64,000 nt of DNA, taken from NCBI RefSeq assembly GCF_000214665.1, contig NC_015572.1:496001-560000 (forward strand), written 5' to 3'. How positions within the stretch are numbered: position 1 is the stretch's first letter; every line of letters starts with the position of its first letter. The notes under the pieces were generated by a model. The model was not told the origin of the DNA, ran no database searches, and saw nothing but the letters and a program-made list of their open reading frames with translations. Both the position numbers and the translations under genes were made by a program. The stretch is from Methylomonas methanica MC09 (lineage in GTDB: Bacteria > Pseudomonadota > Gammaproteobacteria > Methylococcales > Methylomonadaceae). Shown here piece by piece: positions 48,206-58,718 of the stretch.

Positions 48206-48412
48206 TTAACTAAACCTGATAACGAAAAAAACTAAAAACCCAATTAAGATTGCTAAACCAATCCAGCCCAAAAAATTAACGGCTTTTGCGCTACGGCGAT
48301 CCGAGTAACCCAGACAGCGTAATACGAACTTAAGGCAAAATCGGACTATTTCAATTAACAGGTCGACCAGCGAGATCGCTAAATCCAGAATTATGGAACC
48401 GGCTTCGAACAC
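48206..48412 (-). CDS. Small membrane protein, 68 residues
   Basis: Starts MFEAGSIILDLAISLVDLLIEIVRFCLKFVL, then a basic loop (GYSDRRSAKAVNF), then a final strong helix (LGWIGLAILIGFLVFFVIRF). Two hydrophobic segments with a positive loop suggest a two-pass membrane protein. It lies 12 bases after the thiSG stop. No family recognised. Confidence 0.7.
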   Translation of the reverse strand: MFEAGSIILDLAISLVDLLIEIVRFCLKFVLRCLGYSDRRSAKAVNFLGWIGLAILIGFLVFFVIRFS

Positions 48413-48424
48413 TGGCCCGATTGC

Positions 48425-49402
48425 TTATAGAAACAACCCGTCAATCGGCGAAGACGCGGAAGCGAAACGCTTGCGCGGCATGCGGCCGGCCAAAAAGGCT
48501 TCGCGGCCGGCTTCTATCCCTTTTTTCATCGCCGAAGCCATCAGCACCGGGTTCTTTGCGGCTGCAATCGCTGTGTTCATCAATACGCCGTCGCAGCCCA
48601 GTTCCATGGCAATCGCCGCATCCGAGGCAGTGCCGACGCCGGCGTCGACCAAAATCGGTACTTTGGCGTTTTCGACGATGGTCAAAATATTGTAAGGGTT
48701 ACGGATACCAAGGCCCGAGCCGATCGGTGCGGCCAATGGCATGACCGCCACGCAACCGATCTCTTCCAGGCGTTTGGCGGCAATCGGGTCGTCGTTGGTG
48801 TAAACCATGACATCGAAGCCGTCTTTTACCAATAACTCGGCAGCGACATAGGTTTCCGCCACATCGGGGAACAAAGTCAGTTGGTCGGCCAGTACTTCCA
48901 GTTTCACCAGCTTGTGGCCTCCCAACAGTTCGCGGGCCAGACGGCAGGTACGCACCGCGTCCTCGGCGCTGTAGCAGCCGGCGGTATTCGGCAAAATGGT
49001 GTATTTATCCGGCGATATCACGTCCAGCAAATTGGGTTCGCCCGGATTTTGGCCTATGTTGGTACGGCGGATGGCCACCGTAACGATTTCCGCGCCGCTG
49101 GCTTCGGTCGCCAAACGGGTTTCTTCCAAATCCTTGTATTTGCCGGTGCCGACGAGCAGGCGCGAACGGTATTGTTTACCGGCCAGCGTGAAATAATCGT
49201 CTTGTCCGCCGCCGATGGCCTGCACGATTTCCAGTCTGTCGCCGTCGTTGATCGGCTGGCTGTTGTGCTGGGTAAACGGCAAAATTTCCTTGTTTAACTC
49301 CACGGCGATGCGCTTGCCGGTCAAGCCCAAATCGGCGATGACATCGGCAACGGTGCAGTTGTCTCCATATTCCCGGCTATCGCCATTAACCTGTATTTTC
49401 AT
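48425..49402 (-). CDS. thiSG: ThiS-ThiG fusion (sulfur carrier and thiazole synthase)
   Basis: The first 66 residues are ThiS-like ([15 protein letters not shown], ending VQAIGGG with G64-G66); from about residue 68 the sequence is ThiG (LVGTGKY, VKLEV with the Schiff-base lysine K167, [33 protein letters not shown]). ThiG makes the thiamine thiazole from DXP, glycine imine and ThiS thiocarboxylate. No stop separates the parts, so the Gly-Gly tail that must be thiocarboxylated is internal unless processed. This fusion is known in some proteobacteria. The aroG-like gene ends 4 bases inside it. Confidence 0.93.
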   Translation of the reverse strand: MKIQVNGDSREYGDNCTVADVIADLGLTGKRIAVELNKEILPFTQHNSQPINDGDRLEIVQAIGGGQDDYFTLAGKQYRSRLLVGTGKYKDLEETRLATEASGAEIVTVAIRRTNIGQNPGEPNLLDVISPDKYTILPNTAGCYSAEDAVRTCRLARELLGGHKLVKLEVLADQLTLFPDVAETYVAAELLVKDGFDVMVYTNDDPIAAKRLEEIGCVAVMPLAAPIGSGLGIRNPYNILTIVENAKVPILVDAGVGTASDAAIAMELGCDGVLMNTAIAAAKNPVLMASAMKKGIEAGREAFLAGRMPRKRFASASSPIDGLFL

Positions 49403-50484
49403 GCTATTGAACCTTGCTTTGTGATAGCGCGGCGATGCTGTATGGCGCCGGCCAGATCGTGTAATAGTTTTACGCTGTCGTCCCAGCCCAGGCAGGCGTC
49501 GGTGATGCTTTGTCCGTAGGTCAACGGCTTGGCATTTTCCGTATCCTGGCGGCCGGCCACCAAGTGGCTTTCCACCATGGCGCCTATAATACGATGGTCG
49601 CCCTGACTGATTTGTCCGGCCACGTCTTGGGCAACCAGCATTTGCCGTTCGTATTTTTTCATGCTGTTGGCATGGCTGAAATCGATCATGATATTGGGGC
49701 GCAGGTGGGCTTTCAGCAAGCCTTCGGCCACTTGTTCCACGCTGACTTCGTCGTAATTAGGCCTGTCGTTGCCGCCGCGTAAAATGATATGCGCGTCTTC
49801 GTTACCTCTAGAGGAGAATATCGCGGTGCGGCCCTCTTTGGTTACCGACAGGAAGTGATGCGGGCTCATGGCGGCATTGATGGCGTCGATGGCGATTTTG
49901 ACGCCGCCGTCGGTGGCATTCTTAAAGCCGACCGGGCAAGACAAACCGGACGCCAGTTCGCGGTGTACTTGGCTTTCGGTGGTTCTGGCGCCGATCGCGC
50001 CCCAGGAAATCAGATCGGACACGTATTGCGGCGTAATCAAGTCCAAATATTCGGTAGCCGCAGGCACGCCAAGATCGTTGATATCCAACAATACCTGACG
50101 CGCCATGCGCAGGCCCTTGTTGATATTGAAGCTGGAATTCAAGTCCGGGTCGTTGATCAGACCTTTCCAGCCCACGGTGGTGCGCGGCTTTTCAAAGTAA
50201 ACCCGCATCACGATCACCAGATCGTCTTTCAACGCTTCGATCATGGTTTTCAATTTGCCGGCGTAGTCCACTGCGGCCTTGGGGTCGTGTATCGAACACG
50301 GGCCGATAATGACCAGCAAACGGTCGTCCGCACCGGTAAGAATATTGTGAATGGCCGCCCGGGCATGCAGAATGGTTTCCGCCGCCCTTTCGGTCATCGG
50401 AATTTCATCATGAACCTGAATCGGCGCCACCACATCCTTGGTTTCGCAAATTCTTAAATCATCGGTGTTATAGTTTGTTGGCAT
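49399..50484 (-). CDS. aroG: 3-deoxy-7-phosphoheptulonate (DAHP) synthase, class I
   Basis: Condenses phosphoenolpyruvate and erythrose-4-phosphate, the first step of the shikimate pathway. The 361-residue protein has [67 protein letters not shown] and DFSHANSMK, all class I alpha DAHP synthase marks. The ATG at 50484 (MPTNYNTDD) is preferred to 50496. Feedback amino acid (Phe, Tyr or Trp) cannot be assigned. Confidence 0.94.
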   Translation of the reverse strand: MPTNYNTDDLRICETKDVVAPIQVHDEIPMTERAAETILHARAAIHNILTGADDRLLVIIGPCSIHDPKAAVDYAGKLKTMIEALKDDLVIVMRVYFEKPRTTVGWKGLINDPDLNSSFNINKGLRMARQVLLDINDLGVPAATEYLDLITPQYVSDLISWGAIGARTTESQVHRELASGLSCPVGFKNATDGGVKIAIDAINAAMSPHHFLSVTKEGRTAIFSSRGNEDAHIILRGGNDRPNYDEVSVEQVAEGLLKAHLRPNIMIDFSHANSMKKYERQMLVAQDVAGQISQGDHRIIGAMVESHLVAGRQDTENAKPLTYGQSITDACLGWDDSVKLLHDLAGAIQHRRAITKQGSIA

Positions 50485-50590
50485 GGCACAGAGCAATGAG
50501 CGTTATTAAGTAGATTAAAGGCGCCATTTTAACCCTTTTGCCAATCCGAGTTACAAACTAATACCGCAACCAAACCCAGAAAACGCCGGC

Positions 50591-51385
50591 ATGTCGAATA
50601 ATAGAGCCATCAAACACTGTCTAACGGTATGTCTCGCGCATTCGTTTCAGTATGCAAAACTGCGCGAAAAACTGTTGGACAGCACCCGCACTCAAGTGTT
50701 TAGAAACGCCTTGATCGTCGACTACAAAACCGGTTGTTCGGCGGTGTTTGCCTACGGCGTGGTGGTGCATTGGAATGTCAATTTGGATGACCGGCAAAGT
50801 TTGCGCGAAGTTCTGCTGGAGTACGCCAACAATCCCTACGCCGATCCGCAGGAAGATAACTTCAGCTACGAAATCGGCTGCGTGCAAGACCGGTTCCAGC
50901 ATGATCACGTCGAGTTGCAGTCCGGCGACTTTAAAGTGTTGTTGGCCTTATCTCACGCCATGGCCCAGTCCATCAAATTAGCCGCCTTTGAAGGGCACGC
51001 CATCGACACCATAAGAGCCACCAGCCATTTACCGCGGGCGCTGGCGCGCGAAGGAATCATCAAACTGAATCGCAAGGCCATGGCCAAGATACGCGGCCAG
51101 CTGTTCTTGACCAAGAGCGATATTATTTTGAATTACGACTTGTTGGATATTCCGGAATTTTTCTGGGAACACCCGGAATACCAGCATATTTATTCCATGG
51201 CTGCCAATTACCTGGAAATTCGTCAGCGCACCGATGTGCTGTCGAAAAAACTGGAAACCATCCACGAGCTATTGGAAATGCTGGCCGACGAACAAAAGCA
51301 TCAGCATTCCTCGGCGCTGGAGTGGATTATTATTTGGCTGATTGCGGTGGAGATTGTGATGTCGCTGGTGGATAAATTGGTTTGA
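50591..51385 (+). CDS. RMD1/YagE (DUF155) family membrane protein
   Basis: A 264-residue protein of the DUF155/RMD1 family: conserved VVHWNVNLDDRQ, CVQDRFQHDHVELQSGDFKVLLALSHAMAQSIKLAAFE, and a DIPEFFWEHPEYQHIY segment. A single C-terminal hydrophobic helix (ALEWIIIWLIAVEIVMSLV) probably anchors it to the membrane. The yeast relatives work in mitochondria; bacterial roles are unknown. It diverges from aroG. Confidence 0.88.
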   Translation: MSNNRAIKHCLTVCLAHSFQYAKLREKLLDSTRTQVFRNALIVDYKTGCSAVFAYGVVVHWNVNLDDRQSLREVLLEYANNPYADPQEDNFSYEIGCVQDRFQHDHVELQSGDFKVLLALSHAMAQSIKLAAFEGHAIDTIRATSHLPRALAREGIIKLNRKAMAKIRGQLFLTKSDIILNYDLLDIPEFFWEHPEYQHIYSMAANYLEIRQRTDVLSKKLETIHELLEMLADEQKHQHSSALEWIIIWLIAVEIVMSLVDKLV

Positions 51386-51492
51386 TGAGTGAATTCTGTC
51401 GGTCTGATGGGGCAGGCGGAACAAAAACGCCAATGGCAAATGTCCAGTCAAAAGTAGGGTTTGGTGAGTTTACGAACCGCACCATCTGCTTT

Positions 51493-51521
51493 GGCTCGTC
51501 GATTTCAATAACCGACGAGCC
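51493..51521. terminator. Hairpin between convergent genes
   Basis: Perfect 9-base stem GGCTCGTCG / CGACGAGCC with an 11-base loop between the convergent DUF155 and dihaem cytochrome genes, without a clear U-run. Confidence 0.55.
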
Positions 51522-51530
51522 TTGATAGGG

Positions 51531-53204
51531 TTATTTTAAGGTTTTGATGTACTCAATAACCGCCATGCGCTCATCATGAGTTAAATCCGTGCCAAATTCA
51601 TGACCTGAATTACCATTGCCCAGGGCCGCGGTATCCAGCAAAACCGCATTTGGCGTCCGTTTTGTTGAATAGCCCAAATGAACCGGATCAAATGCCGGAT
51701 TACCCACGTAAAACGTTTTAAGGCGCTCATTTGGAGGTAGCAGCAGTTCATACATCGAGGCGACGGAGCCGTTGTGCAGATAGGGTGCCGTAAAGGCTAC
51801 GCCGTTCAAGGGCCGGGCTTTATAAGTGGTAATTTGCGCGATAGTTGGCGATAGCGATTCACGGTAACCAAGATATTCGATCGGCGCTCGCAATACATCG
51901 CCCGTCGTAAAGAATTCGGAGATTATGGTCGAGCCCGAGATGGCCAGCAGGGTCGCTACGGGTGCTTTTCCATCCGGGCCAATTGCTCCCAAGGCCTGCG
52001 CCGCCGGTGTAAAAGCGCCGGGAAATGCTCTGCGTGTTGCAAAAGAAAGCGCGGTAGTCGAATCGGTTTTAAGTTCGCTCAATGGGGTGTCGAAATTCAC
52101 CTTGGCGAACGTTTGGCCAAATGCGTTGGGTGCAGTGCGAGGTTGCGGGTCTTCCGTATGACAGCTCACACATTTATCGGCAAAGATAGCGCTGCCCTGG
52201 TCGGCAAGATTTCGGTCAATCGGCCCTAGGATATCTTCCGGCCATTCCGGCGCTTGCAATTCCGTTAATAGCGCCTCAAGATCGTACAAATTGTTGATAT
52301 TTGCGCTGGAAGTAATGGAACCGTCTGTAGCGATTTCCATTTCGGCAAATACGCCGGTTACTTCCCCCACGTTACGCCCAAGCGGACTATGCACGGATGA
52401 ATTGTATTGCACCCAATTAAAATCAGGTGTATTCCATAAAAAAGGAAATTGGACTGGTGCAGCGGCCGTGACGCAGTTTTCCGGTATCGCCAGAGACCAA
52501 CAAGTCACTTCATTTGCGATAATGGTAAAAGCATCCGTTCTGCTCGGGCCGTGAGGGGTAATGCCTCGACTACGTTCGATACGGGCTTGCCACCAATCGC
52601 GATAAAATTTAACTTTATTCAGCAGTTCGCCACGTGCAGCAACGGACGCGGATCGACCAATGACATTATTGGAAAATCGCTTGAATTTTTTATTATCCTC
52701 GAGGGTCGCGGATAACGAAGCCAGAATCGCATTTTGTAACTGTTCAAGATCGCCCAGGCTCTGCCCGCCGTCTATGCGAATTTTCTTGCCGCGGTACTGT
52801 AGCTGACCGGTATGACACGCCGCGCAGGTAAGGCCTATGGCATCACCTTTGATAGGATCGACATCTTTGGCAAAGCCCACGGGTAGTCTATCCGGGTTGG
52901 CAGCGCTCCTTTCGTCGACCAAATATCCCATCTTCCGCATATTCGCCGGGTCGCTGAGCTTGATTGGGCCTTTGGCTTGTTCTAACTTCAAAAACCATTC
53001 ATAAGGCAACATCCTGGAACCTTGTGACGTTTGGTAGAAAATCGCCCGCTTTTCGCGGTCCCAGCCTTGCTCCAGAAAAACTACTCGATTGTCCGGTTTC
53101 TTAAATAATTCAGACCTTGAGTCCTTTGCTAATACGCTACCGGCCGTAATCGCAATCGCGCCGCCCAGCGTATACAAAGCTAACTTCGTACGCACGTTTT
53201 TCAT
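51531..53204 (-). CDS. RoxA/dihaem cytochrome c peroxidase-like exported protein
   Basis: The 557-residue protein has a signal peptide ending AGSVLA and two c-type haem sites, CAACH (C127-H131) and CVSCH (C345-H349). Its opening (RVVFLEQGWDREKRAIFYQTSQGSRMLPYEWFL) and spacing match the family annotated as di-heme-cytochrome C peroxidase, which includes the rubber oxygenase RoxA. It acts in the periplasm or outside; an oxygenase or peroxidase role is possible. The ATG at 53204 has GAGGAG at 6 bases. No electron-transfer partner is adjacent. Confidence 0.86.
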   Translation of the reverse strand: MKNVRTKLALYTLGGAIAITAGSVLAKDSRSELFKKPDNRVVFLEQGWDREKRAIFYQTSQGSRMLPYEWFLKLEQAKGPIKLSDPANMRKMGYLVDERSAANPDRLPVGFAKDVDPIKGDAIGLTCAACHTGQLQYRGKKIRIDGGQSLGDLEQLQNAILASLSATLEDNKKFKRFSNNVIGRSASVAARGELLNKVKFYRDWWQARIERSRGITPHGPSRTDAFTIIANEVTCWSLAIPENCVTAAAPVQFPFLWNTPDFNWVQYNSSVHSPLGRNVGEVTGVFAEMEIATDGSITSSANINNLYDLEALLTELQAPEWPEDILGPIDRNLADQGSAIFADKCVSCHTEDPQPRTAPNAFGQTFAKVNFDTPLSELKTDSTTALSFATRRAFPGAFTPAAQALGAIGPDGKAPVATLLAISGSTIISEFFTTGDVLRAPIEYLGYRESLSPTIAQITTYKARPLNGVAFTAPYLHNGSVASMYELLLPPNERLKTFYVGNPAFDPVHLGYSTKRTPNAVLLDTAALGNGNSGHEFGTDLTHDERMAVIEYIKTLK

Positions 53205-53986
53205 TATTACTCCTCTAAACAATTTTAAATTAACACTGACACCCCTAGTCATTCGACCGATCGGTAAAAGACCGGTACCCATAGGGCAAGCAACTGATGA
53301 TGATTAAAGCGTCAACGAATGGGTGCACTGCTACAAACAATTTTTTTAACGTAGCGAATTTTTAAACGAAAACTTAAAGCGGTCCATCCTCTCAGAGAGT
53401 TCCTCGGGTGCGACCACGTCAAGATTATAGACGAATAGTGTAAAAACTCTTTTGCCGATAGCATCATCATGTGCTGCGGATGATTGAGTCGTTATTATCG
53501 GGGCATAAAGCAAACGAATAAGTCAAAGCGCCTCGATAATCGACCATCTCGCTACCGGCAAGGTCATCCGCGCCTCAGCACTATAAAATCTCGGAAAACA
53601 GGATGTACTTCCCAAAATTGTAGACACCGGCAAAATTCAAAGGCAAAATCACGCCCCATGTCGCCGTATAGCTGAAGTTAGAGGCAAATTACCAGACTTC
53701 TCGACTCAAATCCACGCGTAACCGGCAATAGCAGGGATGACCGAATCCCGCAAACAAGCTCCGGCTGGCAAACAAAGCTTAATACGGACATTGAACGTAA
53801 AGCAGAAATACAAGATTAAGGATTCTGGCATAACATCGATTGTAAAACCGGGCGAACACCGATTGTCTTGTAAGCCTTCATATTATTACGCAGAAAAAAC
53901 GGCTGGCCGGTCCGCTTGGGATTCTGTTGGGTTCAGTTAGCAGATAGACCTTAAATTGGGGAGATTCGGGTTTACTCAGACTCCAG
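53205..53986. other. Intergenic region next to the mobile island
   Basis: No credible gene; short plus-strand frames near 53484 and 53737 have no ribosome site and unnatural composition. The part nearest 53205 is AT-rich and holds the presumed cytochrome promoter. The rest may be eroded DNA left of the insertion sequence. Confidence 0.5.
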
Positions 53987-54020
53987 TGTAGTGGTCTAAT
54001 AAAAATGGACACCCGAATAG

Positions 54021-55237
<1,217 letters not shown>

Positions 55238-55354
55238 CCACTACATTAAGATCAGCCTAATAGGAGCGATTGACTATTTGCAACGTAAACAGCGAACGAA
55301 TCAATCACGCGAGATTATTGAAAACCCTCTGCAAACACGAGTGAAATAAACGAC

Positions 55355-56653
55355 ATGAGCCAACACATTGAGGACGAAAGACTCTTCGAAAATCTCTGTT
55401 ACGCGTCTTATCTGCGGATAGGATTCGAACAGGTCAAGGAAAACAAAGGCAAGCCCGGCATTGATGGGGTGAACATACATGACTTTGAATTCCGGTTAGA
55501 AGAAGAGCTAAGTCGGTTACAGCAGGAATTGCTGAACTGGACTTACAAGCCATCGCCGGTGCGCCGAGTGGAAATTCCCAAGCCGCAAGGCGGGGTAAGA
55601 CGGCTGGGCATCCCGACGGTACGGGATCGCGTGGTGCAAACAGCCTTGAAGCTGCTGCTGGAGCCGATGTTTGAACCGCATTTTTCGCCGCATAGTTACG
55701 GTTTTCGTCCCGGACGGAATCCACACCAAGCGGTACAGGCGGCGCAAAGCATCATAAACAGCGGTAAGTCGTATGTGGTGGATATTGATCTGGAGAAATT
55801 CTTTGACCGAATCCATCATGACCGGCTGATAGCCCGAATAGGACAACGGATCACCGACAAACGGATACTGCGTCTGATCGGACTGATGCTGCGAAGCGGC
55901 ATCATGATCAACGGCGTGGTGGTTCGGAGCGAGGAAGGCACGATGCAAGGCGGGCCGCTAAGCCCCTTGCTGAGTAACATTGTGCTGGACGAACTGGATA
56001 AAGAACTGGAAAAACGCGGCCTGGAATTTTGTAGGTTTGCCGATGACTGCAACATCTTCGTGAAGTCACAAAAAGCGGCGGAACGTGTGATGGAAACGGT
56101 CAGCCAGTTCATAGAAAGCAAGCTCAAGCTCAAGGTGAACCGGGCGAAAAGCCAAGTGGCAAGATCAGAAAGGGTAAAGTTTTTGGGCTTTACGGTAGTG
56201 AACGGGACGATTGCGATTGCGCGAAAAGCCCTGCAAACGGCCATGGATAATGTCAAAGCCCTAACGCCACGAGGCACCAATAAGGATATAGAAACCACCC
56301 TAAAGTCGATCAATCAATGGTATGTAGGCTGGTCGAATTATTTCAGTCTAAGCCACTATCCAGCGCAATTAGTGAAGATAGAGGCGCATATCCGACGACG
56401 ACTGAGGGCTAGGTTGGTTGATCAGCAGAAGAATAAGAGAAATCTATATCGGACGTTGGTCAAAAGAGGGGTGTCGCCCAAAGCGGCTGCCGTAGCGTTT
56501 ACAAATCGGAAACGATGGGCGCTTAGCAAGACAGTGGCAGTATCCAGAGCCTATCCTAACGATTGGTTTATAAAGGGTAAAGGCCAAGCTATCCGATCCG
56601 ACCAGAAGTTGGCGCACTGGTTTGAAGTCTCTCAATGGGTGAGTCTTGCGTGA
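55355..56653 (+). CDS. ltrA: Group II intron reverse transcriptase/maturase
   Basis: The 432-residue protein has RT blocks (IPKPQGGVRRLGIPTVRDRVVQTAL, YGFRPGRNPHQAV, DIDLEKFFDRIHHD, GTMQGGPLSPLLSNIVLDELD) and the catalytic FADD in CRFADDCNIF. A maturase X domain follows (INQWYVGWSNYFSL), and there is no C-terminal HNH endonuclease, a common ORF class. The stop is directly before intron domain V. The 5' intron half that should lie upstream is missing: the IS3 element ends only 110 bases before this gene. Confidence 0.95.
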   Translation: MSQHIEDERLFENLCYASYLRIGFEQVKENKGKPGIDGVNIHDFEFRLEEELSRLQQELLNWTYKPSPVRRVEIPKPQGGVRRLGIPTVRDRVVQTALKLLLEPMFEPHFSPHSYGFRPGRNPHQAVQAAQSIINSGKSYVVDIDLEKFFDRIHHDRLIARIGQRITDKRILRLIGLMLRSGIMINGVVVRSEEGTMQGGPLSPLLSNIVLDELDKELEKRGLEFCRFADDCNIFVKSQKAAERVMETVSQFIESKLKLKVNRAKSQVARSERVKFLGFTVVNGTIAIARKALQTAMDNVKALTPRGTNKDIETTLKSINQWYVGWSNYFSLSHYPAQLVKIEAHIRRRLRARLVDQQKNKRNLYRTLVKRGVSPKAAAVAFTNRKRWALSKTVAVSRAYPNDWFIKGKGQAIRSDQKLAHWFEVSQWVSLA

Positions 56654-56654
56654 T

Positions 56655-56720
56655 GAGCCGTGTACGGACCCGTACGCACGGTTCTGTGGGCAGACGGAGG
56701 CTGCGGCCTCCTCTGACCCC
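56655..56720 (+). ncRNA. Group II intron domains V and VI
   Basis: Domain V is recognisable as GAGCCGTGTACG...CGTACGCACGGTTC (56655-56684), including the catalytic AGC triad at its base, and a following hairpin with GGAGGC/GCCTCC arms (about 56696-56714) is a candidate domain VI. The exact 3' intron end is uncertain in the C-run. The insertion sequence begins at 56734, only about 15 bases beyond. Confidence 0.82.
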
Positions 56721-56780
56721 CCCCGCGTCAAAATAGTTGTCGCCTCAAATTTATAGAATCCATTAAATTTGAGATAAAAA

Positions 56781-57281
56781 ATGATTACCCCGAAAAAGCA
56801 GTATTCTGACGAGTTCAGAGAGCAAGCCCTGGCAAAAGTCTACAAACGTGGAAAACGAACCATTCAAGACATTGCCGACGAATCTAACCTCAGCATACAT
56901 ACCTTAAAAAACTGGATGAAAAGCAGCACACCCACCGATACGTCAAGCCCAAACGTGAGCAAGCGCCCTCAAGATTGGCGCCCCGAAGAGCGTTTACTGG
57001 CCCTCCATGAAAGCCATGGTATATCCGGCGAGGCATTGAATGCCTGGTGTCGGCAACGTGGACTATTCGCTCATCAACTCGCGCAGTGGAAAAGCGATTT
57101 TTGTGCCGTCACCCGCTCCCGTTCAGACGGCGATGCCAGTCAAACCCTGCGCGCACTGAAAGTGGAGAATCAACGCCTGGAACGCGAACTCAACCGTAAG
57201 GACAAAGCGCTGGCTGAAGCCGCTGCCTTGCTGATTCTGCAAAAAAAGGTGCGGGCGCTGTTGGCGGGCGAGGTCGAATGA
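56781..57281 (+). CDS. Transposase OrfA (helix-turn-helix type)
   Basis: The 166-residue protein begins with a transposase-8-like helix-turn-helix (KKQYSDEFREQALAKVYKRGKRTIQDIADESNLSIHTLKNWM), has a second helical region with QDWRPEERLLALHESHG, and ends with a coiled-coil (LKVENQRLERELNRKDKALAEAAALL). Its stop overlaps the orfB ATG (ATGA), so the two are co-translated. Confidence 0.9.
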   Translation: MITPKKQYSDEFREQALAKVYKRGKRTIQDIADESNLSIHTLKNWMKSSTPTDTSSPNVSKRPQDWRPEERLLALHESHGISGEALNAWCRQRGLFAHQLAQWKSDFCAVTRSRSDGDASQTLRALKVENQRLERELNRKDKALAEAAALLILQKKVRALLAGEVE

Positions 57282-58360
57282 CATCCCTTCAGCAGCGCCA
57301 AACCCTGATCGAATCCGTCGCCGAAGCCACCGAGGCCGGTGCCCGCCAAGACCAAGCCTGTGCCGTGCTGGGCCTGAGCCCGCGCACCTTGCAGCGCTGG
57401 CAGGCCGGCGAAACCCCGGGCGAAGACCGGCGACCGAGGCGGCAATATACGCCGGCGCATGCGCTGACCGAGGCCGAGCGCAACCACATTCTGGCCGTGG
57501 CCAATTCCGCCGAATTTGCGGATTTACCCCCCAGTCAGATCGTTCCGCGCTTGGCGGATCAGGGGATTTATCTGGGCTCCGAATCGACGATCTATCGCCT
57601 ACTGAAAGCCGCCCAGCAACTGAAACACCGCCGCAGTGAACGTCCCAGTCAGCCTCGCTTCAAACCCAAAGCATTGAGTGCGACCGAGCCCAATCAACTC
57701 TACAGCTGGGATATTACCTATCTTGCGGCCGCAGCCAAAGGCCAGTTCTACTACCTCTACTTGTTCCTCGATATTTTTAGTCGCCAGATCGTCGGCTGGC
57801 AGGTATTTGAGGAAGAAAGCAGCCAATACGCCAGCGAGTTGTTACGGGATATTGTTTTACGCGAAGGGCTACAACCTGGGCAAGTCATCCTGCATTCCGA
57901 TAACGGCAGCCCCATGAAAGGCGCCACGATGCTGGCCACCCTGCAACAGCTTGGCGTCATGCCCTCGCTCAGCCGACCGGCGGTGAGTAATGACAATCCG
58001 TATTCGGAATCGCTGTTCAAAACCCTGAAATATCGTCCGCAATACCCGTTGCAACCGTTTGCCGACCTGTCCGTCGCTCGTGAATGGGTAGCCGACCTGG
58101 TGCAATGGTACAACCACGAACATCGGCATAGCGCCATTGGTTTTGTAACCCCAGCCCAACGTCATGCCGGATTGGACGAGGCACTATTGAATCAACGCAA
58201 AGCGCTCTATGAAGACGCCCGCCGCCAAAACCCACGGCGCTGGAGCCAAAACACCCGGAACTGGAACAGAATCCATACCGTGCATCTAAATCCGGATCAT
58301 GCCGAAACCCAAAACAACTCGCCCCAGGAGGTCGCTAATCCAGACAAAATAACCGCATAG
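57278..58360 (+). CDS. Transposase OrfB (DDE, rve domain)
   Basis: A 360-residue integrase-fold transposase. The N-terminal part has a helix-turn-helix (QDQACAVLGLSPRTLQRW). The catalytic DDE is in SWDITYLAA (D), LHSDNGSPMKG (D) and DNPYSESLFKTLKYRPQYP (E), and the C-terminus closes with HRHSAIGFVTPAQRH. All catalytic residues are present, so the element may be functional. Confidence 0.93.
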   Translation: MTSLQQRQTLIESVAEATEAGARQDQACAVLGLSPRTLQRWQAGETPGEDRRPRRQYTPAHALTEAERNHILAVANSAEFADLPPSQIVPRLADQGIYLGSESTIYRLLKAAQQLKHRRSERPSQPRFKPKALSATEPNQLYSWDITYLAAAAKGQFYYLYLFLDIFSRQIVGWQVFEEESSQYASELLRDIVLREGLQPGQVILHSDNGSPMKGATMLATLQQLGVMPSLSRPAVSNDNPYSESLFKTLKYRPQYPLQPFADLSVAREWVADLVQWYNHEHRHSAIGFVTPAQRHAGLDEALLNQRKALYEDARRQNPRRWSQNTRNWNRIHTVHLNPDHAETQNNSPQEVANPDKITA

Positions 58361-58408
58361 TATTTTTACGTCGAGGCGACAACTAGCTTGAAATTTTCCG
58401 GACCCGAT

Positions 58409-58718
58409 GTGCGACTGGCATGGTAGTCAGCAAGCTGGTGGAAGTCCAGCCATTGCCCCGTGAGAAGGGAAAATGTAGGTGAAGGCAAGGGTGTCGAAAG
58501 AAACTCGGTATTGCTACCCAAAGGGGATTGCGGTAATACAGAGCCAATGCGGAATCTGAAGGAAGCTGGAACCAAATCGGTCACCTAAACGAAAGTGAAC
58601 CTTCGTAAGGCAACCACAGTGGGTAAGGTGCCGTGAGCCACTTAAGCCCCAAATTCTCACCGTAAATTGTGGCTGTAGTGAAGGTAGGTGGATCGAGACA
58701 GTGGGGACTACCTTACCC
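58409..58718 (+). ncRNA. Group II intron 5' fragment (domain I to about domain III)
   Basis: The segment starts at GTGCGAC, the canonical group II 5' end, 23 bases after the insertion sequence. It contains conserved bacterial intron stretches: GGAATCTGAAGGAAGCTGGA near 58550, CCTAAACGAAAGTGAACC near 58587, and GATCGAGACAGTGGGGACTA followed by CCTTACCC near 58690-58718. The last match suggests it runs to the edge of domain IV; no RT gene or domain V follows. The assignment is from recalled motifs; domain boundaries are approximate. Confidence 0.75.

Larger units (their letters stand above)
56734..58385 (+). mobile_element. Insertion sequence with two overlapping transposase ORFs
   Basis: About 1652 bases bounded by inverted repeats TAGTTGTCGCCTC (left, 56734) and GAGGCGACAACTA (right, ending 58385). 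It contains an orfA and an orfB with an rve (integrase) catalytic domain. It is related to IS3-like elements, but the OrfA is longer. No target-site duplication is evident. It sits between a group II intron 3' half and an intron 5' half. Confidence 0.88.

Noticed and set aside
53737..53940. Plus-strand frame of 67 residues left of the IS3 element
   Set aside because: No ribosome site, no hydrophobic or domain pattern, basic composition typical of a chance frame.
55355..56653. RT considered as a retron or anti-phage reverse transcriptase
   Set aside because: Maturase X domain and an adjacent group II domain V show it is an intron-encoded protein.
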